The notes under the pieces are model-generated. The model was not told the origin of the DNA. It saw only the letters and a list, made by a program, of their open reading frames with translations, and made no database searches. Shown here in pieces: positions 16,528-25,696 of a stretch of DNA of 64,000 nucleotides (its first letter is position 1; each line of letters opens with the position of its first letter). The stretch comes from DASRDS01 sp035570055 (GTDB taxonomy: Bacteria; Gemmatimonadota; Gemmatimonadetes; Gemmatimonadales; Gemmatimonadaceae), in assembly GCA_035570055.1 (NCBI GenBank), contig DATMLM010000069.1, positions 120,426 to 184,425 of the forward strand. Reading direction: 5' to 3'. Position numbers and translations under genes: made by a program.

Positions 16528-17414
16528 TGCAGCTCGTGCCGCAGCCGCACATAGCTATCGTATCGGTTTGCGCTGAGCTCCCCGGCAGCGATGGCGGCAC
16601 GGACCGCGCAATCGGGTTCGACGACGTGATGGCAGTCGGCGAACCGACAGTGGCCGAGGTGGGCGACGAACTCGGGGAAGCAGCGGTCGAGCGCGTCGGC
16701 CGAGAGGCCCCAGATGCCGACTTCGCGCAAACCCGGCGTGTCGGCGACGTAGCCGCCGTCCGGCAGCGGATGCAGCAAGGCCCCCACGGTAGTGTGGCGG
16801 CCCTTGTTCACCGATTGACTGATCTCACCGACGCGGAGGTTGAGTCCGGGATAGAGCGCATTCAAGAGAGACGACTTCCCCACACCGGATGGGCCGGAGA
16901 GCGCGGACGTGCGGCCCTTGAGCGCGGCCGCCAACTCGTCGAGGCCAACGCGGGTCACCGTGCTCGTGTAGTGGATGGGATATCCAGCGAGCGGATAATC
17001 GGCGAACCGTGCACGTGCGGCGGCGGCGTCGACGAGGTCGACTTTGTTCACGACGATGTGCGCCTGCAGCCCGTTCGATTCGGCAATCACGAGAAACCGA
17101 TCGAGCATGCGCGGATGCGGCTCGGGATTCGCGGCCGCGAAAACGACGATGACCTGGTCGACGTTGGCGGCGACGATCCGCTCACCATAGGCGCCGCTCG
17201 GTGACCGGCGCGCCAGGACCGAGCGGCGTGGCAGGATCTCGGCGATCGTCCACGCGCCGCCCGCGTCCTCGAGGATGACCTCGTCGCCGACCGCCAGCTT
17301 GTCGGCCGAGATCTTGAGACGTCCACGAAGGGACACGTCCCGCGTGGCGCCGTCGGACGTCCGGACAGACCACACGCCACCGGTGCCTTGGAGCACGACT
17401 CCCTGCTCGGTCAT
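16524..17414 (-). CDS. rsgA: Ribosome small subunit-dependent GTPase A
   Basis: RsgA is a circularly permuted GTPase that checks late 30S ribosome maturation. The 296-residue protein has an N-terminal OB fold (about 1-65), then G4 NKVD (123-126), G1 SGPSGVGKSS (173-182) and G3 DTPG (225-228). That permuted order is diagnostic. It ends with the zinc finger of C256, C261, H263 and C269. It overlaps neighbours on both sides by 4 bases within the fad-to-GH16 minus-strand block, so it is probably co-transcribed with unrelated metabolic genes. Confidence 0.95.
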   Translation of the reverse strand: MTEQGVVLQGTGGVWSVRTSDGATRDVSLRGRLKISADKLAVGDEVILEDAGGAWTIAEILPRRSVLARRSPSGAYGERIVAANVDQVIVVFAAANPEPHPRMLDRFLVIAESNGLQAHIVVNKVDLVDAAAARARFADYPLAGYPIHYTSTVTRVGLDELAAALKGRTSALSGPSGVGKSSLLNALYPGLNLRVGEISQSVNKGRHTTVGALLHPLPDGGYVADTPGLREVGIWGLSADALDRCFPEFVAHLGHCRFADCHHVVEPDCAVRAAIAAGELSANRYDSYVRLRHELQ

Positions 17415-17695
17415 CGGGCGCGGATCAAGGCGTCGAGCGTCGTCTTCACGTCGAGCAACGAGAGGCGATCGAGCGCCGCGCGGACCATGGACTCATCGGT
17501 GCCGCGCACGAGATACTCCGACTCGAGGTGTCCCTTGATCGTCGGCGGCTCACCATCCCACCGAAGAAAGAGCAGGTAGCCGCCGGTCTCGTCGACCGCG
17601 ACGTCGACGGTGTAGGCACCACCATCCACGCCGGTGAACCCCGGCGGGCGTGTGTGGACAGCGATGTAGCCGCCCAACGTCGACTCATCCGTCAC
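17411..17695 (-). CDS. Small conserved-looking hypothetical protein
   Basis: 94 residues from the GTG at 17695, which shares GTGA with the proline dehydrogenase stop. A longer frame to 17791 lies inside that gene and is rejected. The protein is soluble and rich in beta-type segments, such as GGYIAVHTRPPGFTG and GGYLLFLRWDGEPPTIKGHLES, with a C-terminal helix. No known motif was recognised. It lies between proline dehydrogenase and rsgA with 4-base overlaps at both ends. Function unknown; a binding or accessory role is only a guess. Confidence 0.65.
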   Translation of the reverse strand: MTDESTLGGYIAVHTRPPGFTGVDGGAYTVDVAVDETGGYLLFLRWDGEPPTIKGHLESEYLVRGTDESMVRAALDRLSLLDVKTTLDALIRAR

Positions 17696-18627
17696 CGGTG
17701 CCCGCTCATCAACTCCCGCAACACGTTGCCGGTGATGAATGCGACATTCGCCGGCCGCTCGGCCAGCCGGCGCATGAGGTACGGATACCACTGCGTGCCG
17801 AACGGGACGTACACGCGGACGCGATATCCCGCGCGCACGAGCGACTCCTGCAGGTCGCGCCGGACCCCGTAGAGCATCTGGAACTCGTAGCGATCGGTCG
17901 CGATCTGCTCCGTGGCGGCGAACTGTTTCGCGGTTTCGATGATGCGCTCATCGTGGGTCGCAATGCCTGGATAGTTTCCCTCTTTCATGAGGCGCTTCAT
18001 GCACCGCACGTAGTTGTCATCGACGTCCTTCTTGGCCGGGAACGCGACGGCCGGCGGCTCACGATAGGCCCCCTTGCAGAGTCGGACACGGCAACCGGCG
18101 GCGATGGCCCGTGCGACGTCAGACTCGGTGCGACGGAGCGCGCTTTGCAACACGATCCCGACGTGATTCCCGAAGACGGGATAGAGGCGATCGTAGAAGA
18201 GATGCAGGGTGCGGTCCGTGTACGCGCTCGATTCCATATCGAGACGTACGAATGTCCGGTAGTCGCGCGCCCGCCCGACGATGTCGTGGAGAATCTCGAC
18301 GCAGAGATCCTCGGACAGATCGAGACCCATCGCGGTGAGCTTGACCGATACGTTCGCGTCGAGCCCCCGCTCGCGAATCCGGTCGAGCATGTGCAGGTAC
18401 TCACGCCCCCCGGCCCGCGCTTCGGACTCGGCGTGAATGCTCTCGCCGAGAAGATCGAGCGAGGCCGAGATCCCTTTGGCGTTGAGCGCGACGACCGCGT
18501 CGAGCACCTGCTCCAGCGTCTCGCCGGCGACGAATCGCTCGGCGAACTTGCGGGCCAGCGTGTTGTGACGAACGAACTTGAATACCTGCGGTTGATTCGA
18601 CAAATACAGCAGCGCGCTACGCAGCAT
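17692..18627 (-). CDS. Proline dehydrogenase
   Basis: This 311-residue monofunctional FAD enzyme oxidises proline to pyrroline-5-carboxylate. The TIM-barrel motifs are clear: SLDLLGESI near 56, NVSVKLTAMGLDLS, FVRLDMESSAYTDRTL, VGIVLQSALRRTESD, RVRLCKGAYREP, IATHDERII and the C-terminal YEFQMLYGVRRDLQ and YVPFGTQWYPYLMRRLAERP. No P5C dehydrogenase lies in the window, so the second step is encoded elsewhere. It follows the M14 peptidase gene by 7 bases, which suggests use of proline from digested peptides. Confidence 0.94.
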   Translation of the reverse strand: MLRSALLYLSNQPQVFKFVRHNTLARKFAERFVAGETLEQVLDAVVALNAKGISASLDLLGESIHAESEARAGGREYLHMLDRIRERGLDANVSVKLTAMGLDLSEDLCVEILHDIVGRARDYRTFVRLDMESSAYTDRTLHLFYDRLYPVFGNHVGIVLQSALRRTESDVARAIAAGCRVRLCKGAYREPPAVAFPAKKDVDDNYVRCMKRLMKEGNYPGIATHDERIIETAKQFAATEQIATDRYEFQMLYGVRRDLQESLVRAGYRVRVYVPFGTQWYPYLMRRLAERPANVAFITGNVLRELMSGHR

Positions 18628-18634
18628 GATCGCG

Positions 18635-20095
18635 TCAGGGGGCGAGTCGTCTGATTGGAGTCCCGGAGACGATGTTCCACGTCACGAATCCATCGTCGCT
18701 CTGGGGCTCCAAAAGATACACGGCCAGGACACCGAGGCGTTGGTGCGTGGACACCTCGTAGCACGGGCCCTGCACCGGGTCGGCGGTCGTCGACCAGTGG
18801 CCGAACTGGTGCGCTTGGCGATGACCCTGGAACACGGTCGTATCCTGCGTGGCGCTATCCAGGGCGAATGCCTGAGCCGGGCCGCACGTTGCCTGCGGGC
18901 CGGTCAGCTCGATCCCGTGCCACCGGAGGAGGCGCACCGCCACGGTTTGATTGGCGGGTACCACGTAGCCTCGCGGCATCGGCACCTTGAGCGTCGGCGA
19001 GAAGCGGTCGTAGACGTCCATCGTGACCGTATCGAAGTGGCCGGCACGGCGATAGCCTCGAGGCACGCCCGGTTGCGTCACCGACGAATCTCCGGTGGCG
19101 AGGAGCGATTCGGCCACCACTGGTAGTGACAAGGGCGTTGGCATCAAAGCCGAGCGAATCGGGACGCTGTCGGTCTTGGGATCCGGCAGGCGAATTATCT
19201 GCGACTTCTTCTCGGCCACGAGTGACAGGATCTCGCGCACGAAAGCGTAGGTCGCGTGCACCCGTTTCTCAAACGGGTCATGCGAGTACGCTTCGCTCAG
19301 GATCGCTATGCGTCCACGAATACCAAAATAGTTCGTGCCGAACCTCGGACGATTATCGTACGTCTTCCAGGCACGCGGCTGACCCTCGAAATTCCCATAG
19401 TCGAAAATGGCAAAGCCATCGCGCTTGGCGACGCGGCGACGGAGCTCCGGGAGCAGCGAGTCGCGGGTATAGGCGCCGGCCCAGAGTGAGGCGGGAGAGA
19501 GCGAGGGAGCGTAGGTCAGGGCATACCCGTGAAAGCTGCCGTCGGTCGTGTGCAGATCCACGAACACGTCGGGATTCCACGTGTTGAACGCAAACAACGA
19601 CGCCCGGGTCTCGGGCGCCTCGGCCTTGACGTAATCTCGATTGAGATCCAGCCCCATGCCGTTCGGGCGTTGCCCGACCTGCTCCGGACCGTTTTGCTCG
19701 GTGCGATTCACCGACTGCGGCGCGAACTTCTCGTTCCCGTCAGCGTTGTAGATCGGCACCGCGATGAGCGTGATCGAGTCCAGCACGCTCGGACCGTGGT
19801 GCGTGCCGAGGTCGCGAATCAACGCCAGGAGGGCTTCTTTTCCCTCGACTTCCCCGGCGTGGATGTTCGCTTGGACGTAGACGATGGGTTTTCGCTTCGG
19901 GAGGCCGCGCGACAATTTCACGAATGGGATCGCGCGGCGGTCCGTCGTGTAGCCGAGTGTGCCGAAGACGGCATGGACCGAGGGGTCGATGCGGGTCTTC
20001 AGCGTGTCGAGAAACGCGATGACGTCCTCGTAATGGGACGTCTCGGTGTAGTTCGTACGTTCCGCGCGCGTGAGCGGGCCGGAGCCACCGCCCAC
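18635..20095 (-). CDS. M14-family zinc carboxypeptidase
   Basis: 486 residues from the GTG at 20095. The zinc motif HxxE is in NIHAGEVEGKEALLALI (near residue 78), with the expected later elements: IYNADGNEKF, LDLNRDYVKAEAPETRA and the third zinc ligand in FVDLHTTDGSFHGYALT. Carboxypeptidase A-type enzymes release C-terminal amino acids. No ordinary start codon lies upstream, but the frame stays open and encodes RPRAALVLLAFVGGG, like a signal peptide. The true start could therefore be a rare ATT at 20131. It follows the S9 peptidase by 14 bases. Confidence 0.85.
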   Translation of the reverse strand: MGGGSGPLTRAERTNYTETSHYEDVIAFLDTLKTRIDPSVHAVFGTLGYTTDRRAIPFVKLSRGLPKRKPIVYVQANIHAGEVEGKEALLALIRDLGTHHGPSVLDSITLIAVPIYNADGNEKFAPQSVNRTEQNGPEQVGQRPNGMGLDLNRDYVKAEAPETRASLFAFNTWNPDVFVDLHTTDGSFHGYALTYAPSLSPASLWAGAYTRDSLLPELRRRVAKRDGFAIFDYGNFEGQPRAWKTYDNRPRFGTNYFGIRGRIAILSEAYSHDPFEKRVHATYAFVREILSLVAEKKSQIIRLPDPKTDSVPIRSALMPTPLSLPVVAESLLATGDSSVTQPGVPRGYRRAGHFDTVTMDVYDRFSPTLKVPMPRGYVVPANQTVAVRLLRWHGIELTGPQATCGPAQAFALDSATQDTTVFQGHRQAHQFGHWSTTADPVQGPCYEVSTHQRLGVLAVYLLEPQSDDGFVTWNIVSGTPIRRLAP

Positions 20096-20109
20096 GAAGG
20101 CGAGCAGGA

Positions 20110-22260
20110 CTAGAGCTGCTCGCGGACGAATTGCGTCAGAGACTCGAATAGGTGGGCCTGGGAGTTGCCGCCGCTGATCGCGTGCGTGCGGTTGGGGTAG
20201 AGGAGCATGTAGAACGGCTTGCCAGCGGCTTCCAAATCAGCTGCGTACTGAATCGAATTCTGCGGGTGCACGTTGTCGTCGCCCGTCCCGTGCACGAGGA
20301 GCAATCGTGCCTGGAGGCCGCCGACATGGCGCTGCACCGAGCTCGAGTCGTAGCCCGCGCCATTCTCCTCGGGCGTCCACATGTAGCGCTCGGTATAAAT
20401 GCTGTCGTACAATCGCCAGTCGGTCACCGGTGCAACCGCGATCGCCATCTTGAACACTGGCCCGCCACGCTCAGCCGTGAGTGACGTCAGGTATCCGCCG
20501 TAGCTCCAGCCCCAGATGCCAATGCGGGTCGCGTCGCCCCACGACTGCGCGCCGATCCATTTCGCGACGTCGATCTGGTCCTGGGACTCGCGCAACCCCA
20601 AGTGATACTGCGTCATCTTGCGGAATGTCCGGCCGCGCCAGGCCGCGCCGTGGTTGTCGACGCTGACGACAATGTAGCCCATCTGGGCCAGCATCTCGTG
20701 CCAGAGATAGTTCCGGCCGCCCCATTGGTCCACGACCTGCGGCGCCGCCGGGCCTCCGTAGACGAACATCAGGACCGGGTACTTCTTCGTGCTGTCGAAC
20801 GACGGGGGCGCGAGCCGATAGCCATCGAGTTGCGACCCGTCGGGCAACGGCACATGAATGAAAGCGGGCGCTCGCAAGCCGAGCACACCGAGGCGCGACC
20901 GCAGCGCCGCGTTATCGACCGCCGTCCTGACGGTCGTCATCGACGGCAGCTCGTACACGATTGCCGTCGGCGGGTCTCCGAGCGTGGAGTGCACGTCGAC
21001 CGCGAGCTTGGCGCCCGGGGCGATGGTCATGAAATGCGCACCCGCCGCTTTCGTCACGCGCTCGCCTGGTCCGCCTTTCAACGAATAGCGGTAGATCTGT
21101 CGTTGCGTCGCATCCGGGGCGGCGGCGGTGACGTAGATCGTGCCTGCTTTGATGTCCGTGCCCGCCAGCGAGAGGACATCGGCGCCATCGGCCGTCACCT
21201 GACGGATGACTTTGCCCGAGCGGTCGTACAGATACACCTGGTGCCAGCCGCTGCGGTCGCTGAACCATAAGAATTGCTTATCGTCGATCCAACGCGGCTC
21301 ATCGACTGACACGTATGCCGAGTCGCGTTCGCTGAGCAGGGTGCGGCCGGTGCCTGTTGTGGCGCTCAGGACGAGCACATCGAGTTGGTTCTGGCGCCTG
21401 GGGAGGCGCTCGACGATCACGCTGTCGGCGGTCAGCCACGAGGCGCGCGCGATATAGATCCCCGTGTCGGGACCCACGTTGAGCCATTTCGTCTGGCCGC
21501 TCGCCAGGTCCAGGACACCGAACTTGACTGACGAGTTGTGTTCGCCGGCCTTTGGATAGCGGAGCGACAGGACCCGCGGGTAGAGCGTGCTGTCGTCGAG
21601 CAGCGAGTAGGTCGGGATCGCGGATTGGTCGAAACGCCAGTAGGCGATGCGTTTGGAGTCTGGACTCCAACGGAACGCGTCACGGAGTCCCAATTCTTCT
21701 TCGTAGACCCAATCGGTGGTGCCATTGATGATGTCCGTCGCGCCATCGGAGGTCAGCTGGCGCTCGTCGCCGCTCGTCAGGTCCGTGACGAACAGATTAT
21801 TGTCTCGCACAAACGCGACTTGGCGCTCATCGGGCGACAGTTTGGCGAACATCTGCAGCCCGGGGTTCTTCGACACGGGGATCAGCCGCTTGGTGGCGAC
21901 GTCATAGATGTGATAGACACCGCGCGTGTTCGTGCGCCACACCCGAACCGAGTTATGAAACAGGAGCAGCTTCGACCCGTCGGCATTCGGCGTCACTTCT
22001 TCGGTAGCGAAACGCAGCGCCGCGGCGGTGGTCAGGAGCGTCGTGGCACCGGTCGCGACGTCGACGCGCACGATCGAGTCGTTGTGTGTGTCGATGTACG
22101 AGTGACCGTCGCTCAACCACCGGACGGTTGGGAGAGCCGCTCCGCGGAAATCCGATCCGTGAAAGATCCGGTCGATCGTGATCTGCGTCTGTGCCGGCTC
22201 CTGCGCGCCGCTGGCGTGCGCCAACACCAGCGCGGCGACGACGACGATCGTGTGGTTCAC
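20110..22260 (-). CDS. Dipeptidyl-peptidase IV-type S9 peptidase
   Basis: This 716-residue secreted serine peptidase has an N-terminal signal peptide (VVVAALVLAHASGAQ), a beta-propeller (about 40-480) with VYEEELGLRDAFRWSPDSKRIAYWR, and an alpha/beta hydrolase domain. Its triad is in GIWGWSYGGYLT (Ser), HGTGDDNVHPQNS (Asp) and PNRTHAISGG (His). The DPP-IV family releases dipeptides from peptide N-termini, often after proline. That suits its neighbours: an M14 carboxypeptidase and proline dehydrogenase. GTG 22260 shares GTGA with the fadJ stop; a longer frame is inside fadJ. Confidence 0.93.
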   Translation of the reverse strand: MNHTIVVVAALVLAHASGAQEPAQTQITIDRIFHGSDFRGAALPTVRWLSDGHSYIDTHNDSIVRVDVATGATTLLTTAAALRFATEEVTPNADGSKLLLFHNSVRVWRTNTRGVYHIYDVATKRLIPVSKNPGLQMFAKLSPDERQVAFVRDNNLFVTDLTSGDERQLTSDGATDIINGTTDWVYEEELGLRDAFRWSPDSKRIAYWRFDQSAIPTYSLLDDSTLYPRVLSLRYPKAGEHNSSVKFGVLDLASGQTKWLNVGPDTGIYIARASWLTADSVIVERLPRRQNQLDVLVLSATTGTGRTLLSERDSAYVSVDEPRWIDDKQFLWFSDRSGWHQVYLYDRSGKVIRQVTADGADVLSLAGTDIKAGTIYVTAAAPDATQRQIYRYSLKGGPGERVTKAAGAHFMTIAPGAKLAVDVHSTLGDPPTAIVYELPSMTTVRTAVDNAALRSRLGVLGLRAPAFIHVPLPDGSQLDGYRLAPPSFDSTKKYPVLMFVYGGPAAPQVVDQWGGRNYLWHEMLAQMGYIVVSVDNHGAAWRGRTFRKMTQYHLGLRESQDQIDVAKWIGAQSWGDATRIGIWGWSYGGYLTSLTAERGGPVFKMAIAVAPVTDWRLYDSIYTERYMWTPEENGAGYDSSSVQRHVGGLQARLLLVHGTGDDNVHPQNSIQYAADLEAAGKPFYMLLYPNRTHAISGGNSQAHLFESLTQFVREQL

Positions 22261-24383
22261 TTGAGAGTGGTGAATGGCAATTTCTTGCGCGCGTGCTCGA
22301 CGAGGAGCTCGGTCGGCGCGAAGCGCGGGGCATAGCGGTCGTTGAGCTCTTCCAGCTTTTTGACGACGGCGTCGGCCCCCAGGTGGTCGATATAGCGGAA
22401 CGGGCCACCGCGGAACGGCGGAAACCCGAACCCCATGACGGCCCCGATGTCGCCGTCGCGAGCCGAGCTGATGACGCCGTCTTCGAGGCACCGCACGGCT
22501 TCGTTGACCATCGCCAGGACCGCGCGCTGCTGGATGTCGTCGTCCGGGATCGTGCTGCGCTGCGCGCCGGTTGGGAGCAGGGCATAGACCGACGAATCGA
22601 CGCCCTTCTTCTCGCCGGCATCGTCGTACAGATAGAATCCCTTGCGGTTCTTGCGCCCGAGGCGGCCGGCGGCGATCACGCGTTCGAGTGAGGTCGAGGG
22701 CGTGAGGCGCGCACCGAAGCTCGCGCTCATGATCTTGCCGGACTCCCCGGCGATGTCGAGCCCGACCTCGTCGATCAGCGTGATGGGTCCGACCGGGAAG
22801 CCGAACGCGACGAGCGCGCGGTCGATCGCGTCGACGGCGGCGCCTTCGTCCAGCATGCGTCCCGCTTCATTGATATACGGGGCGAGTATCCGGTTGACGT
22901 AAAAGCCCGGGCTGTCGTGGACGACGATCACCGTTTTGCCGAGCCGCTGGCCCAGTGCGCGTACGGTCGACGTCACCGCCGGGTCGGTCTGCGGGGTGAC
23001 GATGACCTCGAGCAACGGCATCTTCGCGACCGGCGAGAAGAAGTGCATGCCGATCACGTGCGAGCGGTCCCGGGACGCATCGGCGATCTTCGCGATCGGA
23101 ATCGTGCTCGTGTTCGAAGCGTAGATGGTCGTGGGTGGCACCACGGCCTCGACTTCTTTCAGCACCGCGTGCTTGACCTCGAGGCTTTCGAAGACCGCCT
23201 CGATCACGACCTGCACATTGCCGAAACCCGTGTAGGCTATGGTCCCCTGTGCCAGGGACATCATGTCGTCGAATTGCTGGCGCGTGATCTGCTTGCGGGT
23301 CAGCCGTTCTTTGATGACGCCGCGCACCGCCGCCAAGCCTTTCAGGACGCGACCGTACTCGGTGTCCTTGAACCGGACATCGATATTTTGCTGAACGGCG
23401 ACCGACGCGATCCCCGCGCCCATGAAGCCCGTACCGAGCACCGCGATCTTTTTTATCGGCGCACCCGGCTCCGATTTCTTGAGCGCGTTCTGCGCGAAGA
23501 ATATGTAGACCAAGTTCTTCGAGACGTCGCTGACCGCGCACGTGCCGAACAATCGGGCTTCGGTCTCGTACCCGTTGCCGGAATAGCCAGCAGCGACGGC
23601 TTCGATCGCGGCGATCGGCGCGGGATAATTCCCGTGCGTCTTCGCGCGAATCTGCTCGCGCGCTTGGCGGAAGATGACCGCGCGTCCGACGGGATTGGCC
23701 TCCAGCAGCAACCGCTGCGCCGCCGCGCCCTTGGGCTTCCGCCGCACCGGCGGGCGACCGGCCGCAAATGCCTGCGCACGGGCCAGCGCGATCTCGCGCA
23801 AGATCGCCGGGTGCACCAGCTCATCGACGAGCGCGGTCGACAGTGCTTTGCGTCCGCGCACGTTGCCGCCGCGCAGAATCATGTCGAGCGCCTGTTGCAG
23901 GCCGACGGTGCGCGGCAACCGTTGGGTGCCGCCGGCGCCCGGAATCAGGCCGAGGTTGACCTCGGGCAGCGCGAGGACTGTTTTCGGCGTGTCGGCCGCG
24001 ATGCGATAGGCGCAGGCGAGCGCGAGCTCGAGGCCGCCGCCTAGGCATGCGCCTTGGATGGCGGCGATGAGCGGCGCGCGGAGCCGCTCGACGCGATCCA
24101 TGAGCGCGTGGCCCATCTGGCTCAATCGCTCGGCGTCCGGCGCGGTCGGGAGCGACATCAACTCTTCGACGTCGGCACCGGCGATCCAGACATCGGGCTT
24201 GCCGGAGAAGAGCACGGCTGCCTTGAGGCTGCTGTCTTTTTCCAGTCGATCGAGCACCGCGATGAACTCGGCCCGCGCCGCTGGCGCGAACGTGTTGACC
24301 GGTGAGTTTGGAGTGTCGAACGTGATCAGGGCGATACTGTCGCGGACATCCACCGTGAGGGCGGGAGCCACGCCGACGCTCAT
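22257..24383 (-). CDS. fadJ: Fatty acid oxidation complex alpha subunit, FadJ/FadB type
   Basis: This 708-residue bifunctional protein has a crotonase domain (about 1-190; QGACLGGGLELALAC and LPEVNLGLIPGAGGTQRLPR) for enoyl-CoA hydration. A 3-hydroxyacyl-CoA dehydrogenase follows, with its NAD fold in KKIAVLGTGFMGAGIA, then NTSTIPI, GMHFFSPVAKMPLLEVI and DSPGFYVNRIL. A second C-terminal 3HCDH domain holds MVNEAVRCLEDG and GFPPFRGGPFRYID. ATG 24383 overlaps the fadI stop (ATGA). The choice of symbol fadJ over fadB rests on the adjacent fadI and is tentative. It works with FadI as the beta-oxidation multienzyme. Confidence 0.94.
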   Translation of the reverse strand: MSVGVAPALTVDVRDSIALITFDTPNSPVNTFAPAARAEFIAVLDRLEKDSSLKAAVLFSGKPDVWIAGADVEELMSLPTAPDAERLSQMGHALMDRVERLRAPLIAAIQGACLGGGLELALACAYRIAADTPKTVLALPEVNLGLIPGAGGTQRLPRTVGLQQALDMILRGGNVRGRKALSTALVDELVHPAILREIALARAQAFAAGRPPVRRKPKGAAAQRLLLEANPVGRAVIFRQAREQIRAKTHGNYPAPIAAIEAVAAGYSGNGYETEARLFGTCAVSDVSKNLVYIFFAQNALKKSEPGAPIKKIAVLGTGFMGAGIASVAVQQNIDVRFKDTEYGRVLKGLAAVRGVIKERLTRKQITRQQFDDMMSLAQGTIAYTGFGNVQVVIEAVFESLEVKHAVLKEVEAVVPPTTIYASNTSTIPIAKIADASRDRSHVIGMHFFSPVAKMPLLEVIVTPQTDPAVTSTVRALGQRLGKTVIVVHDSPGFYVNRILAPYINEAGRMLDEGAAVDAIDRALVAFGFPVGPITLIDEVGLDIAGESGKIMSASFGARLTPSTSLERVIAAGRLGRKNRKGFYLYDDAGEKKGVDSSVYALLPTGAQRSTIPDDDIQQRAVLAMVNEAVRCLEDGVISSARDGDIGAVMGFGFPPFRGGPFRYIDHLGADAVVKKLEELNDRYAPRFAPTELLVEHARKKLPFTTLK

Positions 24384-25678
24384 GCGGCGCGCTCCACGAT
24401 CATGGCGTGACCCATCCCGCCGGCGGCGCACACGGTCATCATGCCGAACTGCCCATCGCGGCGCCGCAGCTCGTTGACGAGCGTCGTCAGAATTCTCGCA
24501 CCGGTCGCACCGAACGGATGGCCAATGGCAATGGACCCGCCCATCACGTTGAGCCTCGCGCGATCCACCGCGCCCAGCGGCTTGGTGAGGCCCGCGCGCT
24601 CGGCCCAGTATTGGGACTCGAAGCCGCACAGGTTCGATAGCACTTGGGCCGCAAACGCCTCGTGCATCTCGAAGAGATCGATGTCGGCCAGCGTCAGTCC
24701 GGCACGTCGCAACGCATCGGGCGCGGCGAGTACGGGCGCCTGCAAGAGTTGCTCGCCGGGGTCGAGCGCGGCGTACGCGTAGGAGCGAATAAACGCGATG
24801 GGCGTGAAGCCGAGAGCCTTGGCGGTGTCTTCGCCCATCAAAATGACGGCGGCGCCGCCGTCGGTGAGCGGCGAGGAGTTGCCAGCGGTGATCGTCCCGT
24901 ACTTGCGGTCGAAGACGGGCTTGAGCGCCGCGAGCTGCTCGAGGCTCGTGTTCTCCCGGATGCCATTGTCCGACGTGACCACCGTCTCGAACTTGGGGGC
25001 CACGTAGACCGGCGCGATCTCGGCGGTCAGGCGCCCGTCGGCCGTGCCGGCGGCCGCCAGCCGATGGGAGCGCAGCGCGAACTGGTCTTGCTCGTCGCGC
25101 GGAATATGATTGATCTTGGCCATCTTCTCGGCCGACTGCCCCATGGTCTCGCCAGTCGATGGCTCGGCGATCGCGGGCGTCACAGGCACGAGATCCCGTG
25201 GTCGCGTGCGCGCCAGCGCGGCGATCTTGGCCGGAACCGACTTCGCGCGGCTCGTGTCGACCAGGATGTCGGCGAACGCGCGCGAGTGCAGAATCGGCAC
25301 CGCCGAGAGCGACTCCGCGCCGCCGGCGATCACGACGTTCGCTTGGCCGAGCGCGATCTGGTCGGCGCCGTCGGTGATCGCCTGGTTTGCCGAAGCACAC
25401 GCGCGGCCGACCGTGAACGCCGGGATCCCCTTGGGGAAAATTGGCAATAACGAGACTTCGCGCGCGATGTTCGGCGCGAGCACGGACGGAACGACCGTGC
25501 CGAAGATGAGAGCGTCGACGTCCTCGCGGTCGAGGTTCGATCGCTCGACCAACTCGGTCACGCAGAGGCGGCCGAGCTCGATCGCGCTTACGGTTTTGAA
25601 GACCGTCCCTGCTTTGGCGAACGGCGTCCGCAGGCCGGCGACGATCGCCACCCGGCGGCCATTTCCAAAGGTCGGCAT
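24380..25678 (-). CDS. fadI: Acetyl-CoA C-acyltransferase, FadI type
   Basis: This 432-residue thiolase cleaves 3-ketoacyl-CoA in beta-oxidation. The nucleophilic cysteine is in GRACASANQA (C94), the active-site histidines are in EMHEAFAAQ and IGHPFGATGAR, and the second cysteine is in VCAAGGMGHA. Length and N-terminus VAIVAGLRTPFAKAG match FadI. It is the first gene of the minus-strand block that runs to GH16, and its start lies 18 bases from the divergent glpD start, so the two promoters must overlap or lie inside the neighbouring coding regions. Confidence 0.94.
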   Translation of the reverse strand: MPTFGNGRRVAIVAGLRTPFAKAGTVFKTVSAIELGRLCVTELVERSNLDREDVDALIFGTVVPSVLAPNIAREVSLLPIFPKGIPAFTVGRACASANQAITDGADQIALGQANVVIAGGAESLSAVPILHSRAFADILVDTSRAKSVPAKIAALARTRPRDLVPVTPAIAEPSTGETMGQSAEKMAKINHIPRDEQDQFALRSHRLAAAGTADGRLTAEIAPVYVAPKFETVVTSDNGIRENTSLEQLAALKPVFDRKYGTITAGNSSPLTDGGAAVILMGEDTAKALGFTPIAFIRSYAYAALDPGEQLLQAPVLAAPDALRRAGLTLADIDLFEMHEAFAAQVLSNLCGFESQYWAERAGLTKPLGAVDRARLNVMGGSIAIGHPFGATGARILTTLVNELRRRDGQFGMMTVCAAGGMGHAMIVERAA

Positions 25679-25696
25679 CTAACGGAAATTAGACTC

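Noticed and set aside
24384..25400. N-terminal extension of FadJ to more than 1000 residues
   Set aside because: The extension lies wholly within fadI in another frame, is Arg/Ala-rich, and FadJ starts naturally at ATG 24383 with an ATGA overlap.
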